A stretch of 64,000 nt of DNA, from positions 66,760,681-66,824,680 of the forward strand of contig OY759261.1 in NCBI GenBank assembly GCA_963662155.1, written 5' to 3'. How positions within the stretch are numbered: position 1 is the first letter of the stretch; the number at the start of each line of letters is the position of its first letter. The DNA comes from Lamellibrachia columna. Lineage: Eukaryota > Annelida > Polychaeta > Sabellida > Siboglinidae. A model generated the notes under the pieces. That model was not told where the DNA came from, did no database searches, and saw only the letters and a program-made list of their open reading frames with translations. Below are positions 39,269 through 48,900 of the stretch, one piece after another. Position numbers and translations under genes: made by a program.

Positions 39269-42200
39269 GTGCGGGCAGGTATGTGTGTGTGCGTGCAGCA
39301 TTTATAAGGTAAAGATGTCACAAGCATAGATCTGCATTTGGTCCAATAACAATATTCATGCATTATGTTATCTAAATCGAGTGTCAGATATAAAATAAGG
39401 AACCCCATAGTAAGTGTACCTATGGGTCCATATTTTGTTATGGAATTTGGACCCCTTATAGAATTTTGACCTCCCTGGCCCATTGAAAACAGTGCAATGT
39501 TGATTAGATAATATAATGCACTTTGGAGCTAGGATGCTACAATTTTGGTTACATGCGTTTGGTTATGTTACCAGTGGCATTCGTCAAACTGACCAAACAG
39601 ATTCATTAAAAACATTAAGAGATCAGTGACAGACCCATTGGTTGAATTAACATGGCTCCATAGACAAAATGCTTTTCCCTGTGGTTGATTACTTTATACA
39701 TTCTATATGACACTGGCACTCTTATATTCTAAAAATAATATATACAAGAGAAAGTTTCTCACATTGTGATTCATTTTTATTACGCAAAAGATGAATTTTG
39801 TAAAATTTTCAAGTCACTGTATGTGTAATCTTTTCAGATGAAGGATTCACCATTGGTTCGTACAAGTACAGGTACTAGTTTTGAAGCATCCAGCACTGCG
39901 GGTGATGCCGCCAATCTTTACATTACGGATGTCACCTTTAGTGCCATCACTGCTACTACTGCTGTGGCACCACATACAACTGATGCTGAAATGCAAATCG
40001 ATCCGGTAACGATATTTCAATTCCGACACTTCGCAAATGCTGCTGTAGTTACGGATGACATTATTGCACCAATGAACGTTGATCATGACTACTCCTATGT
40101 GAAGCTTCCATCAGATTCAGTGAGAATAAAGACATTGGTGCAGATGATGCACACTATGTGATAACAGCGACATAACCGAGGGTGACTCAAGCAGCTCCGA
40201 CACCTATGAGAAAGAGAAGAAGTTTGTCATTCGTGAGAAAAACTTATGTCACTTTTCTGCACCAGTCAGAATAAGTTGTGTATTGGTGTATATTTAGTGC
40301 CAGTAGTGTATTGGAACAGATGGTTGGTGTGCAAGTACTATCAGTCAGAACAAGTAGTGTATTGATACATATGATTGGTGTACATTTACTGTCAGTACAA
40401 GTAGTGTATTTGGTAGAGAATGAGACGCTTGGTTTACATTTGCTGTCGGTAGGAACAAGTAGTAGATTCAGTCAGAACAAGTAGTATATTGGATACACAT
40501 GACTGGTGTACATTTACTGTCAGAAGAAGTAGTGAAATGGTGCAGATTCCAGAATGAGATCATTGGTGTACATTTACTGTTGGTAGGAACAAGTAGTGTA
40601 TTGGTATGCATGATTGGTGTACGTTTAATGTCAGTCAGAACAAGTAATATTGTTACACATGATTGGTGTACATTTACTGTCCAATAAAAACAAGTAGTCT
40701 ATTGCCATTGGTACAGATGATGATGGTGAAACAGTTAAAATGCCTTGGCTTTATAAAGATTAATTATTTCCTAAGCTAAACTACCAGTATATTTGATATG
40801 TTGTGGCATAATAATGATGTGTGTAACTGTGATATCCATGTTCCAGGTTGTATTTCCCGGTGGTAGAAGTCACTGTTTTTAGTCAATGTTTAGTCTTGGT
40901 TTCAGTCGTTCTAGTTAGCCTTATTTCTTTGGTAATTGTTTTTCTATGTGAATAAACTGTTGATATATTTTATGTTGGTCTCAATATAAATGAAATTGTG
41001 TGTAGTGACATGCAAGATGCTGCAGGTAACATTTTGTTGAGAGAAGTGGGATATGGATAAGAAGGCATTCACATCATTCAGTTATTAATATTTTAGTGGG
41101 AATTTTTTTAGTTTTCCAGGTTGTTTTTCGACCTACTGCATACTGTGGGTGCCTCACAATTTGTCTATATCAGACTATCAGTACACTCATCTGTGTCAGG
41201 TCAATCTCCATAGCTAAACTTTCCATCAATTCAATTCGGTTCAGAATAGACATCACAGATCCTTCCCACATCGCAGGATGGGATTACTTGTCTTGCCTTT
41301 CCTGAGCCTGAAATATAATTTGTCAGGGTTAGTTGATAGCACTAATTCCATAATTACCATAATAGTTGCAAAACTGTGAACATTACTTATATTGCCAATA
41401 GTTAATTATTGTTATTTAAATGTTTACATTGCACCAAACAACAAGGTGTGGTGTGCTACAGAGAGGGGTGATTACAAGTACGAATATTAATGTAACCATG
41501 ATTACAGTAATTATTGCAATCACAATTACTAATGTAGTCATGATTACAATCATTATTACAATCACGATTACGGTAACATTTAAGAATATATATATATTCA
41601 CATAATGAATTAAAGAAACCCTCATGTTATTATTGTCATCAATGTTATTCAACACAAAATCAAACACAATATTAAAATACAGTCACGGTACACTTCATTA
41701 GATTAGATACAAAATAAAGAGAAAAGCCTGCTTGCATTGCCATTGTAGTTCGGACCTCGCTCTCGGGCTAGGTAAAAGAAATATGCAGAAAAAATATGAT
41801 TATTAAAATGGCAATGATTCGATAACAATTGAATTACTGACCTGCTAGCTATAGGGCGAATCAATGAGTCGGCACGCAAATCATGCAATGACAGCAGACC
41901 AACATCTAGCACCGCTCTGTTTGTGGCAATTGTGCATATCATTACAAAATCATCGTCTTCGCCTTCGTACGGTGATGCAAGCACCAACGCGGTCGGGCAC
42001 ACGGTGCTGCATAGCCATAGCCTAGCCCTAGGGCTAGGCATGGTAGCTTCCTCGGCGCAGCATGATGACTCAACGTAAACGTGCGCAGACATCGGGACGC
42101 AATTTCCACAGGTTCACCACATCACATTACCTAGTCAGGAATCGTTGACAGTCAAAGCGCTGTTGTAATTTTTCCTGAATCCAACGTCAATAAAGGCGAA

Positions 42201-45200
42201 GCCGACCTGGAGTCTGGAGCGTGACTCGCACACTCGGTGACACTTTAGATTTACGACTGTCGACCGTTGTTTCCGTGTGGCCTGTCGAACGGTAAAGCCT
42301 AAAGGTGCATTAACCTGGCCAAAATATTAACGCTATTAAATGACAGTTTTACCTCATTTTTTCGATGCTAATGTGTTCTTTGCATCACTCCCCATCGGAT
42401 CAGGTACAAAACGGACGTATATTTGCAAAAAATATTGTGTTTTAGCGCACTTTTAGTGCCCAAAACAACGCTATACCGGCAATAGCCGGTGTTCTTAATA
42501 TGGCGATCATCCGAAATGTGCTGTAACAATATCACGGTGGCATCAGAACCGGAAAGGCGATTTCACTGTCAAATATTTCGTACCGCAGTATAAGAAAATA
42601 CGAAAAATAGAAGAAAAAGTGCAATTTAATGTTACGAAAAACTCTAAAAATCGACAATTTAATGTTAAAAAGCCCCCCAAAATCGAACCGGACAGGTTAT
42701 TTCACTGACAAATATTTTGTACGCAGTCTAAGGGGAAAAAAGTAGAGTTCAATTTAATTTTGAGAATCCCAAAAAAATCCACCGACAAATATCTCGACAA
42801 AAAATATAAGATAATGTAAAAAAAAAAGCAAAGACATCGCACATATATCGAAAAATTATTAAAAGTTCACAGATCGTGCAAATATCTTTAAATCTTACTC
42901 ATAAACAAGTGTCTTGCTTGCCCAAATCACACAATTCAGTAATACATTTTTCTTCAGGGGACATTGAAGTGTTTATTTTTTACATTACTAATGTTTGGAC
43001 CGTATCGTGGGGAAAATTGGACATTTCACTACAAAAATATGTTGGAAACTGCAACCATGGTGACTTTCAAGGACCAAATTTATCGAGATATTTTCGTTAA
43101 ATTTATATCTACAAGAGAATTATTCAAACCTAGACATCGTTTACACATAATGTAGCAACTCTTTTGTGAAAGTGTGGTTGGCTCTGAAAAGAGCCGTTTT
43201 GTGTCTTCTGGCGACTGCTGGGCGAAGTTCACTGCTAGTATGCATTTGTTCATGGGTATTGGTCGCGAATGCACACCAGCAGTGACGAGAGATGTCGTTG
43301 GCGGTTCCTGTGCTGCTGCATCCACAGGAACTATTCCAGGTACGTGATGAAAAGAGGTCGCGCCGTGCCGAACTGTCTCCGGAGTTTCCTCTTAGCTCTC
43401 ATCCACATGTTTTCTACATTCTGAGTATGGATCTCGGGATGTAGAGGATCAACGAAATTCTGCTCGTGGATTACCTCGTCGTGGAGATAGACGCCGCCGT
43501 TGAGTTGGTCCAGGTTATGGTATGCCGGCCACCCATCCGACATGATGTGGGTGCCGGGTAGTAGCCACTGCTGGATGATGGGCTGGATGGTGACAGCCTT
43601 CCGGTCCGCCACCACCTGCATCCTGCAGAGGCCGCTCTCTCTCTCCACTGCGCCGAAAACCCATTCACCGACGTTAACCCTGCCGCGGTGATACTTCCGA
43701 TGGTTGAAGTAGCTTTCGTCGATTTCGACAACAATCGGGCTTCCATTGTTGTCGACACCACCAAGTGGCTGCGGGTGGTTCCTGACGTCGATGGCGCACA
43801 CATCACGCACAAAATTGTACCAGTCGATGACCGTGTGTTTCGAGATGTTCAAGTGCCACGTCACGCAAAGTTGACACTTCCATCGGAACCCATCGGCGAC
43901 ATCTCGCTGCGCGACGAGAGTGCAGGCGATCCCGAAACGAATACACTGGAGACTGTTGCGCAGCAGCCGTCGTCGAGCCAGCCACTCCACCTGAAGCTTG
44001 GTGTTGCCCTGGAACATCAAGCCGAGCTGAAGCGGACCCAACCCCTCCACTGACATCGCTTGAACTGTCAAAATCGTATTCGGTGGCACAATGTGCGTAA
44101 TGTTCGCTGGTCGACCGGCCATCGTGGAATTTACGAATCTCTCTTGTATTTCGCTCTCTGTCTCTCGTACTTGTAGGTTCGCTGATCGCAGTCGAAAAAT
44201 ATACCTGAAATTATAACGCCGACGTAATTTATATACTCGTTGCTTCGCGCGCTACACAGCTCCCGCCGAATTAGCGCTGTCACATGTTCTCCTTCCCGCG
44301 CATCGTTTTGGGGTCTTTTCGCAAACACGTGTGCGTGCAGAACGCGATATCGCGTTCCCGCGTTCCCGCGTTCCCGCCTGTGCTACTATGAAGTCCGTGC
44401 GTAGGGTTGCTACGCATGGCCTTCAGAGTGCGTAGGGTTGTTGTGCTGCTGTGAAGTTCGATTTTGGGGGGCTTTTTAACTGTCGATTTTTAGAGTTTTT
44501 GTTAACATTAAATTGCACTTTTTCTTCTATTTTTCGTATTTTCTTATACTGCGGTACGAAATATTTGACAGCGAAATCGCCTTTCCGGTTCTGATGTCAC
44601 CGTGATATTGTTACAGCACATTTCGGATGATCGCCATGTTAAGAACACCGGCTATTGCCGGTATAGCGTTGTTTTGGGCACTAAAAGTGCGCTAAAACAC
44701 AATATTTTTTGCAAATATACGTCCGTTTTGTACCTGATCCGATGGGGAGTGATGCAAAGAACACATTAGCATCGAAAAAATGAGGTAAAACTGTCATTTA
44801 ATAGCGTTAATAATTTCGGCCAGGTTAATGCACCTTTACCTGTCGAACTATACTCTTCGTCTGTGGTTTCCATTTCTCCAAAGATAGACAACTATTACGG
44901 AAGTTCAGTAAACCACTAATCGCTAGTAGCAGATCTGGTAAAACTGTCACAAGCGATGCATCCATCTTGTCAACAAGTAAAAAATAGGTCTGGTATTCCG
45001 TTATCGCATATTCTCGTTGGTTAGCGTCTCGTGTGTTCGAGAAGTGTGGCGTTTTCCAAGATTGTTTGCGTGTTTTGTTGTAATTTCTTTAACTTTTTTT
45101 ATTTGGAACGAACAAAAACGCTATTTTGTTGACGTGTGTAAACACTTGTATATATAACAGAGACCCATATCTTTTTTTTCGCTCCAGATTGTCTATTTAC

Positions 45201-45639
45201 GAAATAAATCGCAAAAAATAGAAAATTTACATTGTCATTGATTAGATATTCGCGACTCAAACCACTCGTTTCGACAACAAGATGGCGATACGCAGTGATG
45301 TATTTTGTCGATTTTTGTCTCGAACAAAATCAGTTTTTCAGTTTATCTCATAAATTAGCAGGTATCTGTCACCATTAATGCATAGTTAGATAATATATAT
45401 TTAAATATACGGCATAACACAAAATTGCTTCAGTTCCCCTTTAAACATAAAAATCTCGCGAAGAATTGTGCATAGGGCCTACCGAGCTAACGCAATTTTT
45501 TTGCGTTGCATAAGATCTCTCAATGTTTTTAATTTTAGTTGTTGCTATCATTGGGTATAAACAAGAGTGAGGGCGTAATCTAAATGATGGGCAGTGTTCA
45601 TAGACGAGTAATATGTAATTTATTGTATACTGAGGTATA

Positions 45640-45721
<82 letters not shown>

Positions 45722-45749
45722 TACATATATACATATATACATACATACA

Positions 45750-45795
<46 letters not shown>

Positions 45796-45820
45796 CACAC
45801 ACACATATATACATATATAT

Positions 45821-45909
<89 letters not shown>

Positions 45910-48900
45910 GTGTGCGTGTGTGCGTGTGTGTGCGCGCGCGCCTGCCTGTTATATCTTGTTTACTCACAGACAAAGGTTTGCGATGCGACGGGGACTCTAG
46001 AAAATGCCTTTGCAACTACGGCATGAAGCATGTTGGCGACCACTGCGAATATTGTAAGTCTTTATGGATATGGATATTTATTAGTTCAATGAACATGATT
46101 ACGACAAATGGTCTTCGCAACCAATTTCGATGACAGCATATTAATATTAATCAGAAATTAATATACTTGTCTAATGTCGTATCGATAATATACGATTGTA
46201 GTATAGTATGTCGTTTGCACACCGTCACCTGTTAACAGAATATTGGTCTGATATGAATATTGTGGTTGGTTGGCAGACAGGATCGGAGAGACATGTGACC
46301 ACACAGCGGCTAAGGCGTCTGACCGGAAACAGTGTGAGGTGCACTTGTTATGCAATGCAGATAAGAAATGCGCCTGCAGCGATACCACAAAAGAACACAC
46401 CTTCAAGGTGCGAGATGACGGAGTCGAAAAAGAAATGAGGAGATGTGTCGACAAAGAGGGTAAGGCTCGTGTTAAAAAGTCAGACCAAATGAGTACTTCA
46501 CTGTTTACCAGGGAAGATGTCAATTAGTTGCCAGTATTTGCCATGACTTTTGTGTAGGGTTTATATCAGATTACATGAGCCAGTAAGCTATAACTCCATG
46601 TTAGGAGTTAATTATTAACTAAATAACTGATAAACTATAAAGTTTGGAATTAAAAACTATCAATATAAACAATACAAGTAAACTGTTCAAAAAAAGTGTA
46701 CATTTATATCATACCTAACGAGTTTGGGTTGTTGCGCCTCTGAGCACGGGTCTCTGACGAATTATCAAGATTGCCATCCAAGGCAAAGGCCCAGATGGCA
46801 AGTGGGCAAGGAAGCCATTGGCTTATAGAGAGTCCAACAGTTTTTCATCTACGTGTAACCCGGCCTCCTTATATAATTGTTTTTAAACATATTCACGCTG
46901 CTAGCATGTACACAATCTGTAGGGGAGACCGGGGCTAGTTGAAACGATTTTGTTTATTTTGGCAAATACACGAAATAGGCTTAACCTGCAACAAAATGCA
47001 TCACGCATATCTAAACACATGTATATGGGCCACATAAAACAGCCATAAAAATATTGTACCTACAGTAATTTTTTACATGTATCTACTTTTTTGGAGGTAG
47101 TCCAAGTGTTCCAACTAGCCCCGTATGCGGGGCAAGTTGAAACATGTACCGGGGTAAGTTGAAACACCTTTTTTTCGTTGATATGACGATTTTTATTCAT
47201 AAAAACAATTAATTAAATGTCAAAACATTATAATTAATATGTATTTATAAGCAGGGCAGGTGCCCACAACATATTATTATAACGAGGAACGTTAACATTA
47301 ACCCTTAACAGTGAAACATGGCCATCAAACTTGTAGGAGGCTAACTTACTGAACTGGCGGAGTGCGTAGGTTATTACTGACAATGGTCACACACAAAGCA
47401 TTTGTCGCCAGACGTACAGTTTTCATGTGCCCACATTTTATATGCAGTGCATTGCACCCATTTTTCACCTGGCAGGCTGTTACTAAAGGGTTCGCCGCAT
47501 AGCAGACATGGGCATGAATCGTCGTCATTCATGGGTGCTGGTTTTGCTTTTTTGGAGACCACCAAGGCCCAGGCAACACTGGATGTTTTTGCACCACCTT
47601 TCCTTTTGCATGATTTTTGTTGCTGTTCCTGAATAATCGCATTCTTCTCAGGAGTGTCGGTCAGCACCCTTGTGCGTCCAGGTTTTCGGCCGCGACGAAT
47701 ACCTTTCCGAGGGCAGGCTTTGGGAAATGGTCTGACGTGTTCCGGAGAAATAGCAATCGAGGTTGATGACACAGATCCACCCGCGCGTGACGTTGATGGG
47801 CGAGAGTTCAGCACATCGACAGTTGCATCGACAGCCTGTGTGACGGTTACTGCAATACTGGCTTCTGGTGGTTGATGCACGGTCGCAACGGTGGTTGTCG
47901 GTGGTTGATGCACGGCCGCAACGGTGGTTGTCGGTGGTTGATGCACGGCCGCAACGGTGGTTGTCGGTGGTTGATGCACGGCCGCAACGGTGGTTGTCGG
48001 TGGTTGATGCACGGCCGCAACGGTTGTTGTCGGTGGTTGATGCACGGCCGCAACGGTTGTTGTCGGTGGTTGATGCACGGCCGCAACGGTGGTTGTCGGT
48101 GGTTGATGTGGATTCGGCATGTCAGTTACAACTGATCGTAGGAAATCATCCTCATTAAAGATGAACCTGTCGAAGGGCGATATGCCACTCACGCGAAAAC
48201 CCGACAGGATGTTTGCGGGGGTCATGGCCCTGGGGAATGCGGTTCCCACCACTCCCGCAATGTCGTAGATTGTCATCGTGCGACCCGGATGCCCGACTAT
48301 CCACCCATCGCAGGCCGAGTTGTAATACTTTTTGAACGGTCCGTAAACGGAACTATCGAGCGGCTGCAATTTGTGAGATGTGTGCGGGGGTGAGAGTATG
48401 ATCACCCCGTTCTCTTTAGCGAATTCTAGGACCTCAATTGACAGATGGGATTCGTGATTATCGAGAATCAATAGCACAGTTTTTTTTTGAGAGCAACGCA
48501 CATGACGCACGAAATGCTTCATAAATGTCAAGAAGTTTTCAGCTGTCATCCAGCCAGATGGGTGTGCGGCGCCAATGGAGTTGGGGGGAGCACCGTTCAC
48601 AAAGGAATCTTTGTAGTGCACCCTCGGGAACACGAACATTGGTGGAACAGTGTTACCAATCGCACTGACCGCGCAGCACACAGTCACAAGCTGTCCCCTT
48701 TTGGCGGACACGATTGCTCCAACTTGTTTGACACCAGTCGACGCGATGACCTTAATGGGTTTCTGCACAGTGGTGCAGCCCATTTCATCAACATTCCAGA
48801 TTCTAGCTGGCGTCAATGCCTCGCGTAGGTACAGCCGCTCTAAGTTGTCGTTGAATAAGGCGACGTTCGCCCTGTTGAAATTCATGGCACGTCGGAGAGA

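Larger units (their letters stand above)
42291..44840 (-). mobile_element. Merlin-type DNA transposon, complete ends
   Basis: 2,550 bp flanked by perfect 8-bp direct repeats TGTCGAAC (42283-42290 and 44841-44848), as expected for Merlin. The left end is GGTAAAGCCTAAAGGTGC. The right end lacks seven bases of this (a slip between two TTTA runs) but otherwise mirrors it. Inverted repeats are unusually long: about 396 bp (42291-42686) and 384 bp (44457-44840). The interior carries a minus-strand transposase gene with lesions. It sits in intron 4 of the cysteine-rich protein gene. Confidence 0.9.
34060..45969 (+). other. Intron 4, about 11.9 kb, transposon-rich
   Basis: Holds the 20-bp minisatellite, the hAT-like and Merlin elements and several microsatellites annotated separately. 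Outside those (34060-34380, 35281-36890, 39267-39830, 40701-41467, 41581-42290, 44849-45639) I see no exon with a matching phase and cysteine pattern. A G homopolymer run lies at about 35312-35323. The frame at 35564-35782 (containing [15 protein letters not shown]) is unassigned. Confidence 0.6.

Noticed and set aside
43688..44053. 121-codon plus-strand frame
   Set aside because: Antisense shadow of the Merlin transposase, which has clear catalytic motifs on the other strand.
47847..48158. Alternative frames ([22 protein letters not shown] repeats)
   Set aside because: Shadows of the 33-bp coding minisatellite; only the minus frame continues into the transposase domains.
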